Position numbers and translations under genes: made by a program. The notes under the pieces were generated by a model. It worked only from the letters and a program-made list of their open reading frames with translations. It was not told the DNA's origin and searched no databases. From Chara braunii (Eukaryota > Streptophyta > Charophyceae > Charales > Characeae), in contig BFEA01000210.1 in the NCBI GenBank assembly GCA_003427395.1, positions 1,708,609 to 1,762,260 on the forward strand: a stretch of DNA of 53,652 bases, in the 5' to 3' direction. How positions within the stretch are numbered: position 1 is the stretch's first letter; every line of letters begins with the position of its first letter. Shown here piece by piece: positions 23,375 through 34,735 of this stretch.

Positions 23375-26300
23375 GTGACGGTGTCAAGCGCATCAGTCCT
23401 GCACCACGCTGAGCGGGCCCTCCCGGCCACGTCATGCAGGAGTTGGTCTACATCGCGCTACACATGGAGCTTCTGCAAGCCGGCCCGGCCGAGTGCGCCA
23501 ACCATACCTCTCTCAAACCCCTACGACAGGATAGGGCCAACGCAATGTACAACTTACCTTCACCTTACAGGAGATGTCACCTCCCTTCGATGAGCGTATC
23601 CCCGCCGAGCTATCAGTCCACAGTATGAAAGTTGGTCAGTTGCAATCACAGTGGTGGACCAGCCGAGGGCGTTTCTCGTTCGCTATAGCATAGGGGGTAC
23701 GTGCGTTCTTACTCCTTTATTGAACCCGCACGCGAACCGACACACTAGGGGGTTGAAGTCCCAATCGCGACTCGTCGTCGATCAACTAGGACGCCTCCCA
23801 CACACCACGAGTACACCACTTTACTCTCATTTACAGAACGACACAAAACAAACAACACAACAACATTCCTAGTCCCTTTTGTAACCACCCCATACCCTCC
23901 GACACGGAAATCAGATAGGCGACCTGCGCGAGATATAGTATAAAACTGCACGGATGCAGGACTAACTCATATAGACTCGCAATGCATGCATACGCAAGCA
24001 GTCACAATGATGACATACTATGTAGTACCCATGCTCATGCGGTCCTCGATAATCTTGAAGGTCGCATTTGACACTCAAGTGTTGGCTGACACACCTTGGG
24101 GGGGTTATCTCTCGACGGTAAACAACCGCCAAGTGTGGTTGAAGGTCACACCCTCTTCTGCACCCTGCAGAGAATGGGTGGTACACAGGTTCATACCTGT
24201 GGTGGCAATCGTCTCTTATCGGTCTGGAGACCAACTCCATCATCTAGGGCCTAGAGAGAAATCAAGGGGTTTGACTTTGATGGCTGCCACAAACCACAAC
24301 GTCCAACTGTATAGAAACTCTAAAAAACAAAGGATAAAAGGGGATTTCCATTTTCTTTCAAAACATAATTTGTTTAACTCTTGCGCATGGTCACAACAGA
24401 CCATGCAAACACCCAACGCGTGTATATGTATATGCATATAAAGGGGTTATAAATATGTGACGATCACTTCTCACAGTCACAATGAGACTCCTCTTAGCCA
24501 TATATAAGTATGTGATCGCAGACAGTCAAATCCAAAGTCCGAACCACCAAACATATCTGCATTCACATCAAAGATTCAACTAAGAGTCCGTATACTACAC
24601 GGGGACAACTTCAACCATTCTCTGCACTCACACCCCTCACTTTAGCCATACAAGCCTCACTCTTTGTGAAACTCTCAAAATAAAATACTCATTATCTTTG
24701 TTAAATGACCATTCAATAAAGTCAGGGTAAAAACTTAACAAAATAATTCAAACCACAAGGCTAAATCCTTTAGGTTGAGTGGCAAGAGTGGACTAGAGTT
24801 GAGTCGTAAATCTATGAATCGGCGACCGACTTGTTATCAGTGACAGCAGAAGATGATCCTCGTGGAATAAAGCTGAATCTAGTTCAAATCTTGAATCAAG
24901 CGATAAAAACGACTTGTAACACAAGACAGACCAATCCCCAAGCTAAATCTACAAGTCCATGGAGAATAATCCCCATATCACGATTTTGCTCAAAATCATT
25001 CTACTTAACTAAACCTAAGTCTACCTCTAAGCAGATGCCTAAAAAAAGGTAGATCCTGATCGGATTTCCTCTATAAAGAGTGAATCTCTAGAATCGTCAC
25101 ATGTCAAAATATACTCTAACTCCTTTAAACTGAGAAAATTTCGGCAGCGCTTCTTGTAGGAAAAACACTTTATCAAAATTCATGCTAAGCCCAAATATGA
25201 AAACTGAAATAAGAAAATTGAAATAATCGCTAACTCTGGAAAGTTAAATTTTGTCTAACATCCTTAATTAACAAACAATCGGGCAGCATTCCATTTAGAA
25301 AAGGAAATTTTCTTGATTTATACTAAGTCAGATACGAACTCAAAAGCAAAACTTGAGTTCAACTGAGACAAAATTCAGCGAACTCCTTAGATTTGTAGAA
25401 ATTTCAGCAGCACTCCCGTTAGAAAAGTGTTATTCATAGATTTATATAAAACTAATTTCATAAAAAAATAACTTTGACTTCTCGAGGTCCAATTTTGTCA
25501 AACTCCTTGAATTAGTACAACTTTGGTCAGTACTCCCTTCAGAAAAGGGGACTTTTCAAATTTTTACTAAGTCATATATAAAATTTAGACAAACTGAACT
25601 TTTGAAAGTCAAAATTTGACTAACTATTTGAATTTGGAGAAATTTCGGCAGCGCTTCTCGTAGAGAAAGTAACTTACCAAGATTTATGCAAAGCCAAGTA
25701 AAAAAAATGATCCTAGAAAATGCGAGAATTGACCTAAGTAAAAGAACTTAACTCAGAAAATGCAAAAATTGAACTAACTCATATAGCTCTAGCACGTGGC
25801 GGACAAATAAAGCAGCTATCTGTCAAACTGAAACTTAAACTAAGTAGTAGTCTCACTCAGTCACATGCAAGGCCAAACCAAAAAAATAAGTACTCTCACC
25901 AGCCCAAAGTCAACCTTATCACACAATAGTTCATAGTCTTTCAATGATTTATCCTTTTATACCCGGCTTGTATAAGGTATAAAGCTAGACCACCCAAACT
26001 TATGGAACAATGTCTAGCTCATCCATTGAGTATATACAAAAACAGGGCACAACTATTTTTCTCTTCCTTGGGCATATGACTAGGTTATCCATCTTAGTCG
26101 CCCTGAACTGTTTAAGTATACAATTATATATAATTGTCTGCACTTAGTCTTTTAAGGTAGCATATGACTAAACCGATCATCTTAGCTAAAGGTTCATCTC
26201 GACCCTTCTTACCACAAGTTTATTCTTAATTATTACTCTCTTTCAGTTTGTGATAAGCTATAGTCAGACCACCCAAACTTATGGGACAGTGTCTCACTAG

Positions 26301-27330
26301 CCTGTTCATAGGTAAAATAGTAAACAAATATAGCCAAGTTGTAACCTTCTGATTCCAGCATGTGCGTGGCATTGGACCAAGACCACCCAAACTTATGAAA
26401 CATGTTTGATCCTGTGCCTGATTTATTTTCTTAATGGTAAGCAGGAAGAGGTTGAGTCACCCAAACTTATGGAACATGCTCAGACCCCCTCGTTCAAAAT
26501 CAAACGAAACTGAGAAAACCCAAAATAAACAAGGCAACCAAGCCACCCAAACTTCTGGAACAATGCTTGGTCCCTAAAAAATCAACTACAGACAACACCG
26601 CAAGTCAGAACAACCAGGCCAACCAAACTTATTGAACATGTCTGGTCCTCCAGGCAACTCAAAAATAAACATAGCACTGAGTCTCCCCAAACTTATGGAG
26701 ACTTGCCCAGTTTTTTATTGACCCTGTCAGACACAAGCGATACGACATTCCTCCTACCCTTCCCCTAGATGCAATCCCTTCCCACAATCTGCTTTTAGTC
26801 AATACAAAAAAAATAAAACTGACTTTACACAAACATTCCTTTATTAAGTCTGGTTTGTGTCTTGAAAGTCGAACATAAAGTCGAAGTAAAGATGCATGCA
26901 ATATACTCAGTCAAATATAGCACGAAGTACATATATGGGTTATAACTGGTTTATAGAGGGAAGGCAATGGTTACCTCTCAGTTCCCTGCCTCCATAACTC
27001 CTCCTGAGTTCCGACAGAGCTTCAGCAATCGGTGGTTTGACTCCCCACAGAGTCTTGATGTGGTCCTACATGTTGCAATCCCGCATGCCGCTTTCCTCTC
27101 ATAACCAGGATTAGACTTAGATTAAGAAGGTCAGAAGGAGGGTTTTCAGATGCTCGAGATCGAGATACAAGAGAGGGACAGACTCAACTCGTAGGAGAGG
27201 GCCTTGAAATCACCAATCGCCTTAGGGTCATACAATAATGGTAAAAAATGCGACAGAAGTTGGTCGAACCACGACCAAGACGCAAGTAGCAACCCCCTGA
27301 CAGTCTCAGCAGTCACCCTTGTAAAGCCTG
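23375..27330 (-). repeat. repeat R, copy B (minus orientation)
   Basis: The reverse complement of this stretch matches copy A from end to end. Shared features are GGAGGCAGGGAACTGAGAGG near 26,975, the CCACCCAAACTTATGG series at 25.98-26.70 kb, the alternating array at 25.13-25.68 kb, GACACTCAAGTGTTGGCTG at 24,070 and the common boundary near 23,375. With copy A it forms an inverted pair centred near 18.8 kb. No coding frame is recognisable. Confidence 0.8.
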
Positions 27331-30097
27331 ATCACTTCCCAAAGTTGTGGTGTCGCCCCCTCTGGTTGATCTGATGTTACGCAGCCTAGAAAGGTTGCTC
27401 TCGAATAGAGCACACCCTCCTTTGCTCTATTCGAATTGCAGGTAAACACAACATAACTCCACATATTACTATGGTTATGACAACTTCGTGCAACAACAAG
27501 TCACTATCATAGTGTACAACACCCATATACTATAACGTGCCCCAGTGTCGTACGACAAGAATTCATCCGCACTCAACCCTTAATAATGCACTGCAACAAA
27601 GCGAACACTTGCAAACTCACAAGAAACACCTGCATCGATGTGTAGTGGGAACACAACAAAGTCACAGCAAAAGCCATGCTCCGTGAATAGAGACAAAGCA
27701 ACGATGAGGTTCAGCAGCAACGCCCAAGCAACAAACGGTGCAACTCGCCGCAATCAACAACGTTCCCGAAGTTGTTTTTCCTACCGGGGCTCAATGTCAA
27801 AAATGCCACCCTACAACTACTCTACTAACCTACAGAAATGTTGAAGCAGTCACTTACTGCCAGCAGCAACAATCAAAGTTCATGCAGATGCCTACCATGC
27901 AGACCTCCCCTACGACCAGGTGCCTTCGCATCATTCTTTACGCGTCATCTCCTTACTCACCCTCGACTTCTCCGTATCCGAATTTTTGAACGAGTATGGT
28001 CGTAAGATTGACTGGGCACATACTGCATCAGGCAGTATCCCAATTAGTTAGAACCGGAGTGGGTCTTTCACCAGGACACAAAGAATATGTACTTCGGACG
28101 TGCTTATTACCACTCCTTTGTTCCAAATTGCAGATGCACCCTTCCTTCAAACCACGTGCAAATACAATATTTGCCTCGTGCTAAAGTTGTGCCAAATAGG
28201 TGAGCCTCCTTCTCTCTCATACATGCTCCTTCATCTCCTCTTCCCCTTCTTATTGCATTCCTCCTGCCTTTTCCTCACTCGCCCTCTCCCCTTTTTAATC
28301 CCTCATCCCCAATTCGTTTTGTGTCGCCCTCAGACCCTCTGTCGATTACCACGCACCCACCTTAGCCTCCTACTTCTTTTCACACCCACGTCCCTTATAA
28401 GTTTGTTTCTAACCGCTATGACGGTCAGGCTCATATCAATATTGTGGGTTTACCGGCGGCCAGGTTCATATCACTTTCTTGCCGGCCTTCGCTGCCTTGT
28501 CTCCCTCGTCGTCCTCCGTCTCTGTCACTGTCGGAATCGAGGCCGACCGCTTCTTCACTTACGAGCACGATCCCGCTTTTCCTTCATATAAGGTAAGTAA
28601 CCTCTCTCGCTTTTCCCTATGCTCGCGCATGTGTACACCTTCTTCTAATGTGCAAAACGAGAATGAATCTTCCGCTAAAACACTTAGATTTCTCTCTCTA
28701 AACTTCCTCCCGCGCACAACTACTAACCTGTACACCGGCCAAACTATAGTCTTATTGCAAAAACTAACTTTTCCATCTCATTCCCAGCGCCCTGAAACCT
28801 CATAATTGAGTCTTCGATCGTCCGTTTTCATCAAGAAACGGACGAGATTCGCTGTCCTTTCTGCATTTCTTCTTCCTCCCTACTTATCTCATCCTTCGCC
28901 ATTTTCTTCGTTTTCGAATAAACCTGGTGCAATTCAGCGTCGAGGTTCACTCCCTCCATTGTCCTTCCTTCAGTCCTTTGCCTCTACTCTACTTCTTCAT
29001 CTCCTTATCCTTTTCATCCTTCTAACTTCACTCGTCCAACAACAACTCTCCCTCCTTGTTGCCTTCATCTTCTTCGTAGATTGTATCTGGCGCGAAACCT
29101 CGTCTAGATTATTTCCATTCTCCCTCTTCCGTCGTATCTGTCACTTTCGTCATAGCGCCTGGTCGCGCAGCCGTGCAATCGAACGGTTGCGCAACTCTGG
29201 TCATCCTGCGGGAAACTGCAGTTGGAGTCCTGCTACTACAAGGTCCGATCAGTCCTACAACCCTCACCCGCTAGTGCTGCAGCAACTCTCTCTACCAGAG
29301 TTTCCTCTGGTTGTAGTGATCGGTCCGACAACCGAGCAACGAAATTGCTCAGCAGCTCTGGCTGTCCTGAGGAAAACTTCGAGGGAGACCATCTATTAGA
29401 TGGTTCGTTTAGCCTTTTGCCCTTATACTCAGGTCCGACGAACGAGTTGGGTCTTAGTGTCGGTGTTAGCCTGCACCCGTGGTTTCCTCTGGGCCTGCCG
29501 ACGCCAAACTGCGGGCTAACCCAGACACCTCAATCGGTGTCTATTGATACACACAGTAGGACTGTGGTCATGGAAGTTGAAGTCCGCTAACGAGTGTGTA
29601 ACAACTCACCTGCCAAATCAATCAGCCTCGAGAATGAATGATGTTGAAGCGTGCAACCTTAGCCTTCGTTGTGGTTTTATAGGAGGGTCCAACGCCTGTT
29701 GCGAAAACTGCAGCGTGCGCCCAGGTAGAGCGGTTCCCAATGCAAATCTTGGTAGTAGTAGCAAATATTAAAATGAGAACTTTGAAGGTCAAAGTGGGGA
29801 AGGGTTCCATGTGCACAACCGCATACTGCGGCCTCCACCCTGGTGCGCTTGTCCCACTGCGTGCAGGCACGGCCCACCATCTTTCGGATCCCAACGGGCA
29901 CACTCACGCTTAAACCACCAGTACCTACCGGTTGTCAAGGCTCATGGCTCAGGCTACCGGTAGCCCGGTCGTCCTGAGCCTCAGACTTTATTGTCGAGCC
30001 TCAGACAACCGGTAATGCAGAACGGAAAAAAAAAAAAAAAAAAAAAAAACCATACATCATTCTGCGAAAAAAAAAACAAAAAGAAACAAAACAAATA

Positions 30098-30539
30098 NNN
30101 NNNNNNNNNNNNNNNNNNNNNNNNNNNNNNNNNNNNNNNNNNNNNNNNNNNNNNNNNNNNNNNNNNNNNNNNNNNNNNNNNNNNNNNNNNNNNNNNNNNN
30201 NNNNNNNNNNNNNNNNNNNNNNNNNNNNNNNNNNNNNNNNNNNNNNNNNNNNNNNNNNNNNNNNNNNNNNNNNNNNNNNNNNNNNNNNNNNNNNNNNNNN
30301 NNNNNNNNNNNNNNNNNNNNNNNNNNNNNNNNNNNNNNNNNNNNNNNNNNNNNNNNNNNNNNNNNNNNNNNNNNNNNNNNNNNNNNNNNNNNNNNNNNNN
30401 NNNNNNNNNNNNNNNNNNNNNNNNNNNNNNNNNNNNNNNNNNNNNNNNNNNNNNNNNNNNNNNNNNNNNNNNNNNNNNNNNNNNNNNNNNNNNNNNNNNN
30501 NNNNNNNNNNNNNNNNNNNNNNNNNNNNNNNNNNNNNNN
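30098..30539. other. assembly gap (442 N)
   Basis: A run of N follows A-rich DNA (30,025-30,097) and is followed by a T-run and a ~100-bp palindrome. Both flanks are sequences that commonly break assemblies, so the true size may differ. Confidence 0.95.
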
Positions 30540-30564
30540 CCAATCGCCGTTTTTTTTTTCTTAG

Positions 30565-30666
30565 CGCCCTGCTTGAGAAATCGACGTGGCCGTCAACGCG
30601 CCGCGTCGGGGGGGGTACCCCCCGACGAGGCGCGTTAACGGCCACGTCGATTTCTCTAGCAGGGCG
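30565..30666. repeat. ~100-bp near-perfect palindrome
   Basis: Arms of about 50 bases (left starting CGCCCTGCTTGAGAAATCG, right ending AGGGCG) pair with only about three mismatches, around a GGTACC centre at about 30,613-30,618. There is almost no spacer. It lies 26 bases right of the assembly gap. Confidence 0.85.
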
Positions 30667-31046
30667 AGGGACATATGGTTTAAACCTCTCACAACAAAGC
30701 ATGTTTGGCGGATGGTGCTTCTGTTGAGGGTCCTGCCACTCAAGTTTCTTCCTCCCCCCTCGTGGGCTAATTACTCACCAGCTCACACGCACGTTAAACT
30801 CCTCGGTCCGTGTTTCAAGGCGGGTAGGATAGAGGAATTTTCGCTAGCATCCTGAACACGCAGGAACCCAAACGGGGCCGCTAAAGAGAAGCACGTGCTC
30901 AAGGTCCTCGACTGTTGTAACAACTTCTAAATTTTGGTGTCAAGTTTGAGTTAGGGAATGCCGGAGCATAATAATAATACGACTGTAAATGTCAATAAAA
31001 TATTTTAAAAGTTTTTAATTGCCAGAATGTGATGAAAAAAAAAAAA

Positions 31047-31536
31047 TGCTAGCACCGTTCTGACGTTGCCGGTGGCAAAACCAAGGAGGATAGCCCCATC
31101 GGGCCCTCAACCCCTCAGTCCCTTCGCGCTACTCTGACATTCCTGCGTCGCCGTCGCTTGATCGAGCTTTCCGAATCTTCTGACCCACCGAAATATTTTC
31201 ATAGTCATATCGTTGTCGATGCCGTTCTCCACACGTACGCATGAGTCGTAGGCAAGCACCCCAATCGAAAGACGGAATCCTTTTAATCCTAACTTAATCA
31301 GAAAAATAAAAAATAGTGTCGGCAATCAAGCTGGCTCTTCAATCATCAACAATTAAACAGATCACGCGCGCCTCAAAGTCAGCGCGCCCACACACTTCCT
31401 ACTCTAGTCAAATATGTAGTCAACGTAAGTCACAGACACAGTCGCACCTCACACGGTATACTTAAACCTTAAACCACTCATTTTCTGTCGTTTGCAAAAA
31501 TCAGGACGGATACCCTTGTAAGGGTATTCGCCCCGA
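31047..31536 (-). repeat. right terminal inverted repeat of the 25-kb block
   Basis: Read on the minus strand from 31,536 it starts TCGGGGCGAATACCC and the palindrome ACCCTTACAAGGGT, then follows the left repeat with moderate divergence. The last shared phrase on the inner side is CCTTGGTTTTGCC near 31,075. Confidence 0.85.
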
Positions 31537-32085
31537 TAACGAAGATAATTCCAGACCAGTAATACAAAAATTATTTTTAATATTATTGAGTAATACTTCT
31601 GACTGTAAAACAGACGGCTGTGAGGCTAGGGGGCACTCCTGTCCCAGTGAGCGGGATAAGGGAATTCATTTGACAGATATTCATTGACCATTATTCTGGA
31701 AGTAGCACTGATATACATAGCTTGCACTCACTTGGCAAAATCTATGACCAAAGCTCATTTTGCACAGGGTAGTGGACATGAAGGCCCACCTGACCTTCAT
31801 AGGCTTTCTCCGTATTTAATACATTGACTGCCACTTCCTTCTTCTCGGCCCCAATAACCTCAAGTGCTTGGAACGTTGCCAATTTTTTTTCGAAATCGAA
31901 CGGCCTATAACAAAGACACCTTGTTCCCACCCCACTAAATGTGGTAGCTGCCAGAAAGCCGGATGACAAGGGCCTGAACTAAGATTTTGTAGGCGATGTT
32001 GAAAACCGAAATGGGGCGGTAGTTACAAACTTTTCCTTTTTTATATAATAATAAAGAAATAAACCCTTTTACAAAGTTACCTCGG
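31537..32085 (-). pseudogene. LINE reverse transcriptase fragment
   Basis: On the minus strand, GFISLLLYKKGKVCNYRPIS and VFNIAYKILVQALVIRLSG are the classical first RT block of plant-type LINEs (KKG...NYRPISLLN..YKIL). Further on, ALEVIGAEKKEVAVNVLNTE and KAYE correspond to the xDxxKAYD motif A region. After a frame change, FPLSRSLGQECPLA corresponds to the RxGCPLSP block. Stops and frameshifts break it. It is bounded on one side by repeat R copy C and on the other by the right end of the 25-kb block. Confidence 0.75.
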
Positions 32086-33458
32086 AGGGTGGTGTCGACC
32101 TCATCGATCTGGCGCAAGGCGGGACCCTCCCGGGCACGTCGCGCAAGAGTTGGGCTACTCGCAAGATGCAAGGAGCTTCCGCAAGCTGCTCTGGCCGAGG
32201 GCGCCAGCCATACCTCTCGCGAGCCCCTACGATAGGATAGGGCCAACGCGAGGTACAACTTACCTCCACTTGTGAGACTTATCACCTCTCTACTGTGATT
32301 GCAATCGCAGAGGTGAACCAACCGATGGCGTTTCTCGTGCGCTGTAGCATAGGGGGTACGCGTGGTCCTACCCCTCTATCGGACCCGCACGCGAACCGAG
32401 GCCTTGGGGGGTTGAAGTCCCACACACAACTCATCATCGATTGACTAGGACGTATCCCACTCACCACGTGTTATACCATACTTTAAATATAAAAATAACA
32501 CACACACACATACACGGAACGACACAAAACAAAACAGCAACATTCCTAGTCCATTTTGTAGTCATCCCATAACCTTCTGACGAGGAAATCAGATAGGCGT
32601 TGCCCTCGGGACTTGGTATAAAACCACACGAACGCAGGGTCTTCTCATATCAACTAGCAATGCATGCTTACGCAAGCGGTCGCAACGATGGTGTACTATG
32701 TAGTACCCATAATCACGTGGTCCTGGATAATCTCGAGGGTCGCGTTCGACACTCAAGTGTCGGCTGACACGTGCCTTGAGGGGTTAATCTCTCGACGACT
32801 GGACAACCTCCAAATGCGGTTGAGAACCACACCTTATTTTGCACCCTGCGGAGAGTGGGTGGTACACCAGCTCATACTTGTGGTGGCAATAGTCTCTTAT
32901 TGCCCTGGAGACCAGCTCCATTATCCAGGGCCTGGAGCAAACTCAAGAGGTTTGACTTTGATGGCTGCTACAGACTACAACGTCCAACTATAAAACTCTT
33001 AGAAAACAAATAAAAAGGGGTCTCCCTTTTCCTCTCAACACATAGTCTGTTTAACCCTTGTGCACGGTCACGATAGGCCATGCAAACTCTCAATATATAT
33101 GTATGTACCTATTTATATAAGGGGTTATAAATATATGACGATCACTTCTCACAGTCACAGTGAGACTCCCCTCAGCCATATATATGTATGCGATCGTAGA
33201 CAGTCAAATTCAAAGTCCGAATCACAAACATACATGCAATCACATCAAAGATTCAGCCAAATAGTCCATGCATTACACGGGGTCAACTTCAATCATTCTC
33301 TATACTCATACCACTTCGCTTTAGTCATGTAAGCGTCAACCTTCGTCCAAACTTCCAAAATAAATACTCAACACCTCTGTTAAATGAACATTCAATAAAA
33401 GTCTGGGTGAAAACCTTAATAAAATAAATAAAAACCACCAGGGCTAAAGCCTTCACGT
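32086..33458 (-). repeat. repeat R, copy C (partial, minus orientation)
   Basis: The reverse complement aligns with the last ~1.4 kb of copy A: GACACTCAAGTGTCGGCTG at 32,750, TAGCATAGGGGGTACGCG at 32,344 and GGAGCTTCCGCAAGC at 32,171. It ends on the left at the same boundary as A and B and is cut on the right by the LTR that starts at 33,459. Confidence 0.8.
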
Positions 33459-34656
33459 TGTCGCGGGGATGCTCCCCCTTGGGTGAGGCGCTGCTTCCAG
33501 TTCTTACCCGCTGCTGTAACCGATTTTGCGCACTTGCGACACGCCCCCGAATGACCTGCCGACACTTCCTGCGCGGCCAGGTACCAGATCTGGCCCTGGT
33601 CCCTACCTCTCTTTGACCGGATCTTTTCAGAGTGGGCGGCCCGCAGGCGCACAGGGGTACGCACGCCTAGGTTCCCCTCAGAAAACTCGAGCCGAGCCAA
33701 TCGGCCCTTTTCTTGATGATAACACCGAGGGCAAACGACGTTAGGACCGGGAGACGTCACCGACAACCAGCTCGAATCGGACCCAGAGTAGAGTTAGTAA
33801 AGGGCCCCAGCGTATGACGAGCGGGACTAGAGCGGCCGCGGGGCTGCCCGACGCTAAGTTTAAATTGACGACCAGGTGAGTATGGCAAAGAGGAAAAAAC
33901 GATCGCAGGGCAGTTAAGCAGTTTGAGCCCCTAGTCTAGAGCTGCCTCGAACGGGCGTGGGAGACGACTGTCACCGCAGCCGACTCGGGTCGAGTGAAGT
34001 CGCGACCAGGTGAGCAGAAGAAATACTGCTGAAAGCAGGTTACAACGGACCTCGCGCAAAAACTTGAGAGGTCACGAAAAGCTGCTCAAACGGGGTCAAG
34101 AAGAGGAATTGTCATAACAGATCTCCTTTCAAAAAAAATAAATTATTCGGTATACGAGAGACCACCAGACAAAGGGTAACTTCTCGACTTAGCCCCCGAA
34201 AAGGAATTGCTCTAACCAACTCTCTGTACGGGAAGGAATGTCAAATAAGAGTGGACCTTTTGCCCCGTGACTGACCGAGTCCGTGCTCTTTACGGACTCC
34301 CTTGGTCGGCACTCCCGTCTCCCCCTCTCTTGGTCTCTTTCCCCCTGAGGTCTCTCTTTCGCTCTCTCGCCCCTCTCTGCTTAGCTCTCCTCCTTTCTTT
34401 CTCTCTCTCTCTTTCTCCCTCACTCTCCCTCTCTCTCTCTCTCTGTTACCCACCCACAGACATACGCACTCGGAGCAGAGGAACACCCCAAACTGGCCCC
34501 TTTTCGCAGATATCCGGTTCGCCCGTCAGCCGAAAGCCCGATACCAGCCAAGAAGTGTAGGTCGCCTCACGATAGCCGAACAAAGTGAGGGTGAAATCGA
34601 TAAGAACCCGGCTGGTAGCCTCCGGCGTCAACTCAGTTATGAAGTACCTAGACTCA
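33459..34656 (-). repeat. LTR at the left (3' LTR of the minus-strand element)
   Basis: On the plus strand it begins TGTCGCGGGGATGCTC. 33,459-34,506 matches 49,946-50,993 over exactly 1,048 bases with few differences. I place the outer coding-strand start at CA 34,655-34,656 because a C-run (34,662-34,672) follows that would be the polypurine tract on the coding strand. This last ~150 bases has no partner, since the right LTR is truncated. It contains TC microsatellites (about 34,396-34,443). Confidence 0.75.
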
Positions 34657-34675
34657 CCGAACCCCCCCCCCCACT
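34657..34675 (-). other. candidate polypurine tract
   Basis: Read on the minus strand, CAGTGGGGGGGGGGGTTCGG lies immediately upstream of the proposed 3' LTR. Its position and purine run fit the plus-strand primer of an LTR element. The exact LTR edge is inferred. Confidence 0.45.
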
Positions 34676-34735
34676 GGTCACAATTAACTAATTGTCCGAG
34701 CCTCTCTTTTTTTTTTTTTCTCTCTCTCTCTCTCC

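Larger units (their letters stand above)
27331..31046. other. no gene recognised; includes the assembly gap
   Basis: Open frames at 28,100-28,591, 28,806-29,399 and 29,222-29,590 are Ser/Leu/Pro-rich and unrecognised. Possible splice sites occur (acceptor TTGCAG at 28,128-28,133 with donor TAG-GTGAGC at 28,200; AAG-GTAAGT at 28,593), but I could not assemble a gene. An imperfect inverted repeat (TACCGGTTGTC...GACAACCGGTA, 29,926-30,014) precedes an A-run. Bases 30,098-30,539 are N. Confidence 0.45.
6246..31536. mobile_element. ~25-kb block bounded by long terminal inverted repeats
   Basis: The left end (6246-6833) and right end (31047-31536) are reverse complements with moderate divergence and indels. 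Both begin at the outside with TCGGKGCGAATACCC and an internal palindrome (ACCCTTACAAGGGT). The interior holds an inverted pair of repeat R, an inverted pair of ~80-bp arrays, a MITE, LINE debris and a 442-base assembly gap. I see no transposase and no target-site duplication at the outer ends. It may be a very large DNA transposon or fold-back element, a composite between two smaller elements, or an inverted duplication. The boundaries are well supported; the mechanism is not. Confidence 0.6.

Noticed and set aside
28806-29399. 197-residue plus frame with a hydrophobic stretch, considered as a membrane protein
   Set aside because: The Leu/Ser/Phe richness follows from pyrimidine-rich DNA; no conserved domain and no supporting gene structure.
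29991-30702. 215- and 233-residue frames
   Set aside because: They run through the N gap and are artefacts.
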